Assembly: GCA_035550775.1 (NCBI GenBank) | Contig: DASZOO010000189.1 | Span: forward strand, 1 to 15,855 | Length of the DNA: 15,855 nucleotides | Source: JAOUEA01 sp035550775 | GTDB lineage: Bacteria; Actinomycetota; UBA4738; HRBIN12 | Reading direction: 5' to 3' | Shown: positions 1 through 6,088 of the stretch, one piece after another | Numbering within the stretch: the first letter of the stretch is position 1 | Layout: the number at the start of each line of letters is the position of its first letter | Made by a program: the position numbers and the translations under genes | The notes under the pieces: generated by a model | Told to the model about the DNA's origin: nothing | The model's input: only the letters and a program-made list of their open reading frames with translations | Databases searched by the model: none

Positions 1-46
1 CCGCCGGGGCAGATGCCCGACGGCTCCCCGCCCGCCGATCCGGGGG

Positions 47-310
47 TCAGATCGAGCGGTGCTCTTCCTCGAACTCGTACCGGCCGCCGTCCGAGGCGTC
101 GCCACGACGCACGGTCGTGGAACGGCTCCCCATGAACGTCAGCAGGAGTCCGATCACCGCGGTCACGACGCCGACCCAGAACATGATCAGGCCCGCCGCG
201 TTGATGTCGAATCCGTCGGCGTTCGCCGTCACGGCCCAGTACATGATCGCGCCCACGACACCGAGCACGATCCCGAACACCAAGATGCTCGTCCCGGTGG
301 TCCGACTCAT
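47..310 (-). CDS. DUF6458-like small two-helix membrane protein
   Basis: This 87-aa protein has two hydrophobic segments, roughly residues 8-28 and 38-61. They are separated by a short polar loop with the pattern NADGFDINAAGLIMFWVG, and a charged, Glu-rich cytoplasmic-type tail follows. The N-terminal glycine-rich helix, the D-x-N/D before the second helix and the overall size resemble the actinobacterial DUF6458 family, whose function is unknown. The ATG at 310 is preceded by a good SD (AAGGAGG, 5-nt spacer). A SigF/SigB-like promoter lies about 30 nt upstream (341-367), suggesting general-stress control. The family assignment is from pattern recall; the gene itself is secure. Confidence 0.85.
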   Translation of the reverse strand: MSRTTGTSILVFGIVLGVVGAIMYWAVTANADGFDINAAGLIMFWVGVVTAVIGLLLTFMGSRSTTVRRGDASDGGRYEFEEEHRSI

Positions 311-340
311 CTTGTCCTCCTTCCGAGGTGTGGCATCGGT

Positions 341-367
341 GTACCCGCGCGTATGTGCGCGCCAAAC
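341..367 (-). promoter_or_regulatory. SigF/SigB-like promoter of the DUF6458-like gene
   Basis: On the minus strand GTTTGG (367-362) is followed by 15 nt and GGGTAC (346-341), then ACACCG or similar. This matches the alternative general-stress sigma type (GTTT ... GGGTA) known from SigF of actinobacteria and SigB of Bacillus. The 5' leader would be about 23 nt. A second copy with the same spacing lies at 789-815. Confidence 0.6.
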
Positions 368-442
368 TCGGTCCTTCGGCCATTCATGGGATGGGCTGAG
401 AGTCCACGTCCGTTCGCAGACCCGTCGCCCGACAGGCTCCCC

Positions 443-706
443 TTATGAGTCCGACGCGGTGGCACGACGCCGCGCCATGAGCAGCGCGACCACGCCCGCC
501 ACAACCAGGGCGAACGCGACGATCACGGCCGTCGAGACGTCACCACCGGTGAACGCGGCCTCTCCGGCTCCAGCTCCGGCCCCTCCGCCGGCGCCTTCGA
601 CCACGGCTTCCGGTGGAGGGCTGTCCGTGTAGGCGGCGAACGCCGATCCGGCCATTGCCGTGACGAACACGACCGCGCCGGCCATCACCATTGCGAGCTT
701 CTTCAT
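443..706 (-). CDS. Miniature secreted protein with sortase-like C-terminal anchor, copy 1
   Basis: The 87-aa product has a Sec signal peptide (MKKLAMV, hydrophobic core, AFA cleavage site near residue 24). A 30-residue low-complexity mature part follows (YTDSPPPEAVVEGAG, then a Gly-Ala run), and then AAFTGGD, a hydrophobic helix (about 59-77) and an RRR tail. The helix/tail arrangement copies a cell-wall sorting signal. AAFTG resembles the LAxTG motif of class E sortases with Leu replaced by Ala. The start at 706 was chosen over the longer frame because AAAGGGGAG lies just upstream and the signal peptide begins there. A close paralogue is at 847-1095. Its leader of about 75 nt carries a SigF-like promoter at 789-815. 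No sortase is in the window, so real anchoring is unproven; it could simply be a single-pass membrane protein. Confidence 0.8.
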   Translation of the reverse strand: MKKLAMVMAGAVVFVTAMAGSAFAAYTDSPPPEAVVEGAGGGAGAGAGEAAFTGGDVSTAVIVAFALVVAGVVALLMARRRATASDS

Positions 707-788
707 CCGGGCTCCCCTTTCTCGAGCGCGAAGACGTCGGCCCCAGTGGGACCGACGTCCCGGTGCTCTCTCGAGGTTCACACCCGGT

Positions 789-815
789 GTACCCAGGAAC
801 GGATGCGCCCCAAAC
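789..815 (-). promoter_or_regulatory. SigF/SigB-like promoter of miniature anchor gene copy 1
   Basis: The minus strand reads GTTTGG (815-810), 15 nt, GGGTAC (794-789), then ACACCG. Hexamers, spacing, the GCGCA inside the spacer and the downstream ACACCG all match the promoter at 341-367. The two genes are therefore likely co-regulated by the same alternative sigma factor. The transcript start would be about 75 nt before the ATG at 706. Confidence 0.6.
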
Positions 816-846
816 CTTGCTCTCGGTGATGAGGTTGCGGCTCAGA

Positions 847-1095
847 TCACGACATCGCGGCCGTGCGACGCCGTGCGACGAGCAGCGCGACCATCCCGAT
901 CGCCACCAGGGCGAGCGCGACGATCGCGGCCGTGGAGACGTCGCCACCGGTGAACGCGGCCTCTCCGGCGCCGCCACCCGCGCCCTCGACCACGGCCTCG
1001 GGCGGTGGGCTGTCCGTGTATGCAGCGAAGGCCGTACCCCCCAGCGCGGTCAGGAACACGATCGCGCTCGTCAAGACCGTTGCGAGCTTCTTCAT
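847..1095 (-). CDS. Miniature secreted protein with sortase-like C-terminal anchor, copy 2
   Basis: This 82-aa paralogue of the protein at 443-706 has the same plan: signal peptide MKKLATV...AFA, YTDSPPPEAVVEGAGG, AAFTGGD at about 46-52, a hydrophobic helix and RRR. Most of the mature part is identical to copy 1; the main change is a shorter Gly-Ala run (five residues fewer). The ATG at 1095 has a strong SD (AGGAAGGAGAG). The longer open frame running upstream is dismissed because it reads through the divergent promoter region and the gene on the other strand. Unlike copy 1 it has a housekeeping-type promoter (1148-1176), so the copies may be expressed under different conditions. The function is unknown. 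Confidence 0.8.
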   Translation of the reverse strand: MKKLATVLTSAIVFLTALGGTAFAAYTDSPPPEAVVEGAGGGAGEAAFTGGDVSTAAIVALALVAIGMVALLVARRRTAAMS

Positions 1096-1147
1096 CGGTC
1101 TCTCCTTCCTGTGCCTCCGGACCACGAAGGCCCGGTCGTCTTCGGGC

Positions 1148-1176
1148 ACCGTAGCGAGCGGACAGGGGTCGTCGAA
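1148..1176 (-). promoter_or_regulatory. SigA-like promoter of miniature anchor gene copy 2
   Basis: The minus strand shows TTCGAC (1176-1171), a 17-nt spacer and TACGGT (1153-1148). These are reasonable -35 and -10 boxes for the main sigma factor of actinobacteria. The predicted leader is about 45 nt. Confidence 0.45.
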
Positions 1177-1223
1177 GGGGGCGAAGGTCCCGCCCGGGAT
1201 GGGCCCTGCGCCCACGCCCCAAC

Positions 1224-1229
1224 TAGCAT
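1224..1229 (+). promoter_or_regulatory. -10 box of a leaderless transcript for the glycosyltransferase
   Basis: TAGCAT lies exactly 6 nt before the GTG at 1236 and no SD is present. TANNNT-N6/7-RTG is the known layout of actinobacterial leaderless mRNAs. No convincing -35 is visible. This box supports GTG 1236 over the out-of-frame ATG at 1228. Confidence 0.55.
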
Positions 1230-1235
1230 GCGCGC

Positions 1236-2756
1236 GTGCGCATCCTGGCCTGGCACGGGTGGCTGCTCGAGGGCTCCGGGTCGAACGTCGGCACGGCGCG
1301 GACCGTGCGGGCGTGGCGAGCCGCCGGGCACGACGTCGCCTTGCTGTGCCAGGAACGGCATCCCGAGCGCTACCAGTGGATCGACGCCGAGGGGGTCGTC
1401 GACCGCGAAGGTCCGCGCGAACTGTCGGAGCGTGCCTCGAGCGTCGGCCCCGGCCGGTGCGTGCTGTTCCGCCCCCGGATCGGCCCGACGCTCCCCGTGT
1501 TCGTGGTGGACCGGTACGAGGGCTTCGACGATGTCCGCACGTTCGTGGACCTGAGCGACGACGAGCTCGACGCGTATCTGCGGGCGAACGTCGAAGCACT
1601 GCGGGCGGTGGCCGACTGGCACGGCAGCGAGGTCGTGGTGACGGGGCACGCGATCCCGGGAGCGGTGATCGGCCGGCGCGCGGTGGGGGCCGGCCGATAC
1701 GTCGCGAAGATCCACGGCAGCGACCTCGAGTACGCGGTGCGGCTCCAAGATCGGCTTCGAGACCTGGCCGGGGAGGGCCTCGGGGCCGCTCGGGCGGTGA
1801 TCGGTCCCACGACCGAGGTGCTGGAACGCTGCGCGGGGCTCGTGCCGGAGATGCGCGGGCTCGGGTGCGTCGTGGCGCCCGGGGTGGACGTGGCGGCCTT
1901 CCGACCGCGGGCCCGCCCGGAGGCGTTGGCCGACGTGGCCGACCGGCTGTCCCGCGATCCGGAGACCGCTCGGGGCCGCCCGGAGGAGACCGACGAGCTG
2001 GTCGGGCGGGCGCTCGAGGCGAGGGATGCCACGGCGCTCGGCGTGATCGCCGGGTCCTACGATCAGGCGGTGCCCGAGCCGGGGGCGGCATCACGGCTCC
2101 GGGCCCTCGCGCCGGGGAGCACGCCGATCGTGGGCTACCTCGGCAAGCTGATCCCCCAGAAGGGGGTGGAGCTCGTGCTCGCCGCCCGGCAGCGGCTCAC
2201 GCGCGACACCGAGGCGCTGATCGTGGGGTTCGGCTCCTTTCGCGAGTGGCTCGCCGCCCTGGCGATCGCGTACCGGCGGGGTGACGACGCGGCGCTCGCG
2301 TGGCTCCGAGACGTCCGGGGGATGCCGATCGAGGATGTCTCGGGGCCCCCGCGATCGGGGGTGACGTTCACCGGTCGGCTCGACCATCGGTACGCGCCCG
2401 ACGCGCTGGCCGCCACGGACGTGCTGGTCGTGCCCTCGATCCTGGAGGAAGCCTTCGGCATGGTCGCCGCCGAGGGAGCGGCGGCGGGCGCGCTTCCCCT
2501 CGTGGCGCGCCATTCCGGCCTGGCCGAGGTCGCCGCCGCCCTCGAGTCCGACGCGGGGCGCCCGGGCCTATTCTCGTTCGCGCCCGGCGACGGATCGGTC
2601 GAACGGCTCGCGACGGGCATCGAACGGCTGCTGGCGCTCCCGCGGGCCGAGCGCGACGAGCTCCGAGCCGGCGTGAGCACGTTCGTCGGGCGACGATGGA
2701 CGTGGGAACGCGCCGCCGCGGAGATCCTCGCGGCCTGGCGCGACGGTCCGACCTGA
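1236..2756 (+). CDS. Glycosyltransferase, family 4 (GT-B fold)
   Basis: The 506-aa product transfers a sugar from a nucleotide-sugar donor to an unidentified acceptor, probably in the cytoplasm. The N-terminal acceptor half has a glycine-rich loop (GSGSNVGTA, 13-21) and an HGSDLE motif near 155-160. The donor half opens with IVGYLGKLIPQKGVE (298-312), the usual Gly...K-G-V signature. It contains E405-A-F-G-M-V-A-A-E413, the E-x7-E motif of retaining GT4 enzymes, followed by GxxPLVARHSGLAEV. It is longer than a typical 380-420-aa GT4 because of an insert between the halves (roughly 220-290). The GTG start fits the leaderless promoter just upstream. The acceptor (exopolysaccharide, glycolipid, storage sugar) cannot be read from the window, since no other envelope-sugar genes adjoin it. 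Confidence 0.92.
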   Translation: MRILAWHGWLLEGSGSNVGTARTVRAWRAAGHDVALLCQERHPERYQWIDAEGVVDREGPRELSERASSVGPGRCVLFRPRIGPTLPVFVVDRYEGFDDVRTFVDLSDDELDAYLRANVEALRAVADWHGSEVVVTGHAIPGAVIGRRAVGAGRYVAKIHGSDLEYAVRLQDRLRDLAGEGLGAARAVIGPTTEVLERCAGLVPEMRGLGCVVAPGVDVAAFRPRARPEALADVADRLSRDPETARGRPEETDELVGRALEARDATALGVIAGSYDQAVPEPGAASRLRALAPGSTPIVGYLGKLIPQKGVELVLAARQRLTRDTEALIVGFGSFREWLAALAIAYRRGDDAALAWLRDVRGMPIEDVSGPPRSGVTFTGRLDHRYAPDALAATDVLVVPSILEEAFGMVAAEGAAAGALPLVARHSGLAEVAAALESDAGRPGLFSFAPGDGSVERLATGIERLLALPRAERDELRAGVSTFVGRRWTWERAAAEILAAWRDGPT

Positions 2757-2824
2757 CTCGATCGTCCTCGCGTTCCGCGACCACCGCCGCTGCCCGGCCC
2801 CACGGTCTATGCCACGATCGAGTC
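2755..2824. repeat. Perfect 11-bp inverted repeat spanning the glycosyltransferase-ligase spacer
   Basis: GACTCGATCGT (2755-2765) and its exact reverse complement ACGATCGAGTC (2814-2824) enclose 48 nt. The left arm begins inside the TGA of the glycosyltransferase and the right arm ends on the base before the ligase GTG. It could be a long-loop terminator, an RNA stem hiding the ligase start, or an operator. No SD precedes the ligase start. Confidence 0.7.
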
Positions 2825-3832
2825 GTGCATCCCCTGCTCGATGCCCTCGACCCGCCGGACCGGCGCTCGCTGCGTCGGCGTGCGATGCCGAGGTTCACGA
2901 CGCCGATGCTGGCCACGCTCACGAAGCACGTGTTCTCCGATCCCGCCTGGATCTACGAGGCCAAGCTCGACGGGCAGCGTTCCCTGCTGTGGAGGCGAGG
3001 GAAGACGATCCGGCTCATGACCCGGAACGAGAAGGATCGCACATCGCACTACCCCGATCTGGTCGAGGCCGTGACCGCCGACGACGGGCCACCCCTGATC
3101 GCCGACGGCGAGATCGTCGCGTTCCGCGGCGACGTGACCTCGTTCTCGCAGTTGCAGCGGCGCATGCAGAACCCTCGCCCGAACCCGGCGCAGGTCGCCG
3201 CGGTCCCGGTGTTCTTCTACCTGTTCGACCTGATGTGGTTCGACGGCTACGACCTGTCCGCGCTGCCGTTGTCGGCGCGGAAGTCGGCGTTGCGCGGCGC
3301 GCTGCCCTTCGACGATCCCATGCGGTTCTCCGACCACATCGTCGAGGACGGGGAGGCCGCGTTCCGGGCGGCATGCGAGAAGGGGTGGGAGGGCCTGATC
3401 GCCAAGCGAGCGAGCGCTCCCTACGCGCACGGCCGCTCCACCGACTGGCTGAAGTTCAAGTGCGTGAACGAGCAGGAGTTCGTCGTGATCGGCTGGACCG
3501 AGCCGCAGGGCTCTCGCTCGGGCCTGGGCGCGCTGATCGTCGGCTACCACGAGGACGGGAAGCTCCGGTTCGGGGGCAAGGTCGGCACCGGGTTCGGGCA
3601 ACGCGAGCTGGACGCGCTGAGCCGGCGCCTCGCCCCGCTCGAGCAGCAGCACCCACCGGTCGCCGAGACGAAGGGCCTGCCGAGGAAGGGCGTGCACTGG
3701 ACGCGGCCCGAGCTGGTCGCGCAGATCGAGTTCGGCGAGTGGACCGACGACGGCAAGCTGCGGCATCCACGCTACATCGGGCTGCGCGACGACAAGTCGC
3801 CGAGAGAGGTCGTCAGGGAGCGCCGCGCTTGA
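2825..3832 (+). CDS. ligD: ATP-dependent DNA ligase, LigD ligase-domain type
   Basis: The enzyme seals nicks or broken DNA ends using ATP. All nucleotidyltransferase motifs are visible: motif I K47-L-D-G with R52, motif III ADGE (93-96), IIIa around FDLMWFDG (134-141), IV EGLIAKR (189-195), V WLKFK (208-212). The OB-fold motif VI region reads RHPRYIGLRDDKSPREVV (313-330), characteristic of the LigD ligase module. At 335 aa it has the adenylation and OB domains only; the polymerase and phosphoesterase modules of full LigD are absent, and neither Ku nor PrimPol is in the window. GTG 2825 gives a 20-residue N-terminal lead before MPRFTTPMLATL; ATG 2885 is the alternative and would leave the domain intact. 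Neither has an SD. The role in end joining is inferred from family. Confidence 0.93.
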   Translation: MHPLLDALDPPDRRSLRRRAMPRFTTPMLATLTKHVFSDPAWIYEAKLDGQRSLLWRRGKTIRLMTRNEKDRTSHYPDLVEAVTADDGPPLIADGEIVAFRGDVTSFSQLQRRMQNPRPNPAQVAAVPVFFYLFDLMWFDGYDLSALPLSARKSALRGALPFDDPMRFSDHIVEDGEAAFRAACEKGWEGLIAKRASAPYAHGRSTDWLKFKCVNEQEFVVIGWTEPQGSRSGLGALIVGYHEDGKLRFGGKVGTGFGQRELDALSRRLAPLEQQHPPVAETKGLPRKGVHWTRPELVAQIEFGEWTDDGKLRHPRYIGLRDDKSPREVVRERRA

Positions 3833-3838
3833 CGGGAG

Positions 3839-3884
3839 AACCCGCGGTGGGTCCGACCCTCTGTCGAGCTCAACCCGCGGTGGG
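3839..3884. repeat. 13-bp direct repeat at a convergent gene junction
   Basis: AACCCGCGGTGGG occurs at 3839-3851 and again at 3872-3884, offset by 33 bp. The second copy encodes the last residues and stop of the DUF4126 gene on the minus strand; the first lies in the 37-bp gap after the ligase stop. It looks like a small local duplication. Each copy can form an ACCC/GGGT mini-stem, so a role in bidirectional termination is possible but weak. Confidence 0.6.
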
Positions 3885-4457
3885 GTCGCGCCCCTGGAGG
3901 CGGAGCCCGAACGCCCGCCACCTGCGCCAGAACACGATCAGAGCCACCAACACGACCACCGCGAGGATGGCCGCGATCACGGGGGACACGACCGACGTGA
4001 CCGACAGCGTGCCCGAGGCGCCGTCCTCCCCCAGGCTCACCACCGGGTTCCCCGCACCCCCCGTGGTCGCCGTCGCGGCGGGTCGGGCGGCGGTCCTGCC
4101 GACCTGCGTCGCGAGCGCCGCCACGACGCCGAGCACCGCGGCGAACCCGGTGTCGACCTCGAGCGCGTCCGCGGCCGCCAGGGCGAGGATGCCTCCCACG
4201 ATCGGCGCGACGGCCATGCCGAGAAGATGGAGCACATGGTCGACGATCGGGATCTTGTCGCCGACGAAGTCGGCCACCCCCACGACCGCGACGAGACCCA
4301 ACACGAGCGGATCCTCCAGGCGATCCCAGGGCGCCGGGAGATCGATCAGGTCGGTGGAACGGGACAGGAGCCCGACGGTGAGCAGCGGGATGTACGCGTT
4401 CAGCCCGGCCGCGGTCGAGAGCCCGAGCGCGGTGAAGTATCCGGTGACCGTGTCCAC
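3870..4457 (-). CDS. DUF4126 family membrane protein
   Basis: This 195-aa hydrophobic protein has about four membrane segments. The N-terminal part (GLSTAAGLNAYIPLLTVGLLS, then IDLP near 38-41, and a segment ending in VADFVGDKIPIVDHV near 62-76) is the recognisable DUF4126 signature, a bacterial family of unknown role. A Gly/Ala/Thr-rich loop near 120-150 precedes a last helix and the basic tail FWRRWRAFG. The GTG start at 4457 is supported by TACGGT seven nt upstream and the absence of an SD. It converges with the ligase gene. Function unknown; the family call is fairly confident. Confidence 0.88.
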   Translation of the reverse strand: MDTVTGYFTALGLSTAAGLNAYIPLLTVGLLSRSTDLIDLPAPWDRLEDPLVLGLVAVVGVADFVGDKIPIVDHVLHLLGMAVAPIVGGILALAAADALEVDTGFAAVLGVVAALATQVGRTAARPAATATTGGAGNPVVSLGEDGASGTLSVTSVVSPVIAAILAVVVLVALIVFWRRWRAFGLRLQGRDPTAG

Positions 4458-4464
4458 CGGGGCG

Positions 4465-4470
4465 ACCGTA
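4465..4470 (-). promoter_or_regulatory. -10 box of a leaderless transcript for the DUF4126 gene
   Basis: On the minus strand TACGGT (4470-4465) is followed by 7 nt and the GTG at 4457. There is no SD and no clear -35. The layout matches the other leaderless starts in this window. Confidence 0.5.
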
Positions 4471-4508
4471 ACACCGGCGCCCGGTCACCACGCGGGGGTC
4501 GGGGACGC

Positions 4509-4775
4509 TCAGTCGGCGGTTCGAAGGGTGCGGAGCTTGTAGTACGCGCGATCCACGAAGTATCGGGCGTCATCGGACGCGGGGTCGTCGATCGCGGAGC
4601 GCAGCCAACCCTTGACCTCCGAAACCTCCAGCGGCTCGGCCAGCACACGGCTGGCCCGAGTGAACCGCTTGGCACGCACGGTCGGCGAGAGCAGCTCCAT
4701 CGCGGCCTGCAGCTCGCCACGGTCCACCAGCGCCAGGGCTTCGCGCAACCGTTCGGCGTCCAAGGGCACGGCCAT
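4509..4775 (-). CDS. Unknown 88-aa soluble protein
   Basis: I do not recognise this protein. It is short, without cysteine, signal peptide or membrane segment, and reads as amphipathic helices (ERLREALALVDRGELQAAMELL, then a basic RAKRFTRASRV stretch and an acidic middle). The tail is YYKLRTLRTAD. Two adjacent ATGs (4778 and 4775) are possible. A TACGCT box sits 4 nt before the first and 7 nt before the second, so a leaderless transcript would favour 4775. It lies between the lipoprotein and DUF4126 genes on the same strand, with its own promoter-like box in the 46-nt gap. It is accepted as a gene because of codon usage, clean boundaries and the start signal. Confidence 0.72.
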   Translation of the reverse strand: MAVPLDAERLREALALVDRGELQAAMELLSPTVRAKRFTRASRVLAEPLEVSEVKGWLRSAIDDPASDDARYFVDRAYYKLRTLRTAD

Positions 4776-4782
4776 CATGTTC

Positions 4783-4788
4783 AGCGTA
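4783..4788 (-). promoter_or_regulatory. -10 box deciding the start of the 88-aa gene
   Basis: The minus strand reads TACGCT (4788-4783), then GAAC and two consecutive ATGs. The usual 6-7-nt distance from the -10 box to the transcript start places the first transcribed base on the second ATG (4775). Confidence 0.5.
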
Positions 4789-4821
4789 CGTCTATCGGAG
4801 CGGGCCCGCACCGGCGAGCGA

Positions 4822-5205
4822 TCAGCAGCCGTCGCCGAGGCACTCCTGCCGGAAGACCTCGTCGCCGTCGGCGGTGCCGACGAACGACCCACGCACGGCG
4901 TTCCCGGGCTCGGCCGAGCCGGTCCGCGCGTCACCCTCCAGCACGAGCTCCTCACCTCGGGTCGACGAGCCGGTGCAGCGCAGCTCGACGCGCTCCGCGC
5001 CGCCCGTCGACGTCGCCTCGCAGTCCAGACCGCCGTCGATCTCGAATCCCTCGTTCTCGAACGCCGCCTCGCCCGCCGCCGAGGCGATGTTCCGAACGAC
5101 CGCCTCGGTGCCCTGATCGACGAGACCGGCGCGCTGATCCTCGGTGCAGGCGACGGCGCCGAACGCGGCGAGCACCAGGAGCCCGGCCAGGAACCGTGAG
5201 CTCAT
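4822..5205 (-). CDS. Secreted lipoprotein, unknown function
   Basis: The 127-aa product has a short signal peptide ending in AVAC with the lipidation cysteine at residue 20, a slightly relaxed lipobox. The mature part is acidic and carries four further cysteines (62, 77, 122, 127), enough for two disulfides outside the membrane. The sequence DCEATSTGG...VELRCTGS and the C-terminal VGTADGDEVFRQECLG resemble small actinobacterial lipoproteins with paired cysteines (DUF4333-like), but this is only a resemblance. The gene starts 10 nt after the stop of the CBS-domain gene, and its weak SD (GAGGGA) overlaps that stop, so the two are probably co-transcribed and translationally coupled. Confidence 0.83.
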   Translation of the reverse strand: MSSRFLAGLLVLAAFGAVACTEDQRAGLVDQGTEAVVRNIASAAGEAAFENEGFEIDGGLDCEATSTGGAERVELRCTGSSTRGEELVLEGDARTGSAEPGNAVRGSFVGTADGDEVFRQECLGDGC

Positions 5206-5215
5206 GAGCCGTCCC

Positions 5216-5785
5216 TCAGCGATCGGGAGCGGCCGTGCTGATGTCGGCCAGCGGCGACCCCGGACGGGTCTCGACCTCGAGGTCGCCGAGCGAGACGATG
5301 CCGATCGCCTTCCCGCTCTCGACCACGGGCAAGCGACGGACGTCGCGCGATCGCATCAGCAGCACGGCATCGTGCACCGAGTCGGTGGGCGCCACGGTCG
5401 CCACGTCCCGCGTGTAGATGTCCGCGATCGTCGCCGTGGCGGGGTTCCTGCCGTCGGCGATCGCCCGGATCGCGATGTCGCGATCGGTGATGATGCCGAG
5501 CAGGCTTCCCTGGTCGCCCTCGACCAACACATCGCCGATGTCGTTGGCCCGCATCAGCTGGGCGGCTCGCTGCAGGGTGTCGGTCGGGCTCACCGCATCC
5601 GGCGCGGCGGTCATGACCTGGCGGACCTCCCGGACGTCGACCGTCGAGCCGTCGCCCGGCGCTGCGGAGCCCGCCGGAAGCGCCTGCCGGACCCGCTGCG
5701 AGAGCCCGTCCAGCCGGCTCGGGCGGGTGACGGCTCCCGCCGCGTATCCGATGCCGAACGTCGCGATCGTGCCGAGGAATCCCAT
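5216..5785 (-). CDS. Membrane-tethered protein with two CBS domains
   Basis: The 189-aa product starts with a short glycine-rich hydrophobic stretch (GTIATFGIGYAAGAV, 5-19), probably a membrane anchor or glycine zipper. A Pro/Gly/Ala linker and a CBS pair follow (about 56-110 and 120-172). Each CBS motif has the usual MT/VxP...A..LM...I...V pattern, with GIITDRDI (97-104) and GIVSLGDL (162-169) closing the repeats. CBS pairs bind adenine nucleotides and act as sensors; no catalytic domain is attached, so the partner is unknown. ATG 5785 was chosen over the longer frame (5821) because CGGGAGGC lies 6 nt upstream and the hydrophobic helix starts there. It is the first gene of an operon with the lipoprotein. 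A long structured leader or separate small RNA lies upstream on the same strand. Confidence 0.9.
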   Translation of the reverse strand: MGFLGTIATFGIGYAAGAVTRPSRLDGLSQRVRQALPAGSAAPGDGSTVDVREVRQVMTAAPDAVSPTDTLQRAAQLMRANDIGDVLVEGDQGSLLGIITDRDIAIRAIADGRNPATATIADIYTRDVATVAPTDSVHDAVLLMRSRDVRRLPVVESGKAIGIVSLGDLEVETRPGSPLADISTAAPDR

Positions 5786-5867
5786 CGTCTGCCTCCCGAG
5801 GTCGTCGGACGCCGACGGCATACCCGTTCCCGCTCCGATTCAGTCGTCGGGACGGACCGCCCTCACG

Positions 5868-5900
5868 GAACGGGCCGGACCCCGAGGGTCCGGCCCGTTC
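5868..5900 (-). terminator. Strong hairpin, probable intrinsic terminator
   Basis: A perfect 15-bp inverted repeat (arms 5868-5882 and 5886-5900, loop of 3 nt) contains the core GGGCCGGACCC. There is no U-tract, as is common for actinobacterial terminators. It lies between the regulator gene and the CBS operon on the minus strand, with no plus-strand gene before it. It most likely ends a minus-strand transcript coming from 6165 or from the element at 5911-6121. Confidence 0.75.
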
Positions 5901-6046
5901 GTGTCGATCGCCTCACGAGCGCTTCGGCCTCTGACGAGGCTTCGTCCGGTAGACCAGCCGGAGCACGTGAGGTCGGTGATCTGGTTTGGATTCTGCCGGT
6001 CACCCGGCAAGCGGGCGGGGGTGGCCCCCGGCCCGCGAGGGACGGC

Positions 6047-6088
6047 CTAGCAGCCAGTCACCTCGAGGGTCTCCTGCCGACTATGCAA
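6047..6088 (-). CDS. Candidate 13-codon mini-ORF (leader peptide)
   Basis: A TTG at 6088 opens LHSRQETLEVTGC followed by TAG. The SD upstream is extreme (GGAAGGAGGTGG, 9 nt from GGAGG to TTG). If ATG 6121 were used the same frame gives 24 residues, but that start has no SD. The peptide has no cluster of a single amino acid, so classic attenuation is not obvious; the last codon is Cys. A GC-rich hairpin starts 11 nt after the stop. Speculative. Confidence 0.3.
   Translation of the reverse strand: MHSRQETLEVTGC

Noticed and set aside
1228..1230. ATG as start of the glycosyltransferase
   Set aside because: It is out of frame with the protein; the GTG at 1236 is in frame and correctly spaced from the TAGCAT box.
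5786..5821. Longer CBS protein starting at ATG 5821
   Set aside because: No SD there, while ATG 5785 has CGGGAGGC at the right distance and begins the hydrophobic helix.
5820..5825. SigF-like -10 (GGGTAT, minus strand) before the CBS gene
   Set aside because: No GTTT-type -35 is found at any suitable spacing, unlike the two promoters at 341-367 and 789-815.
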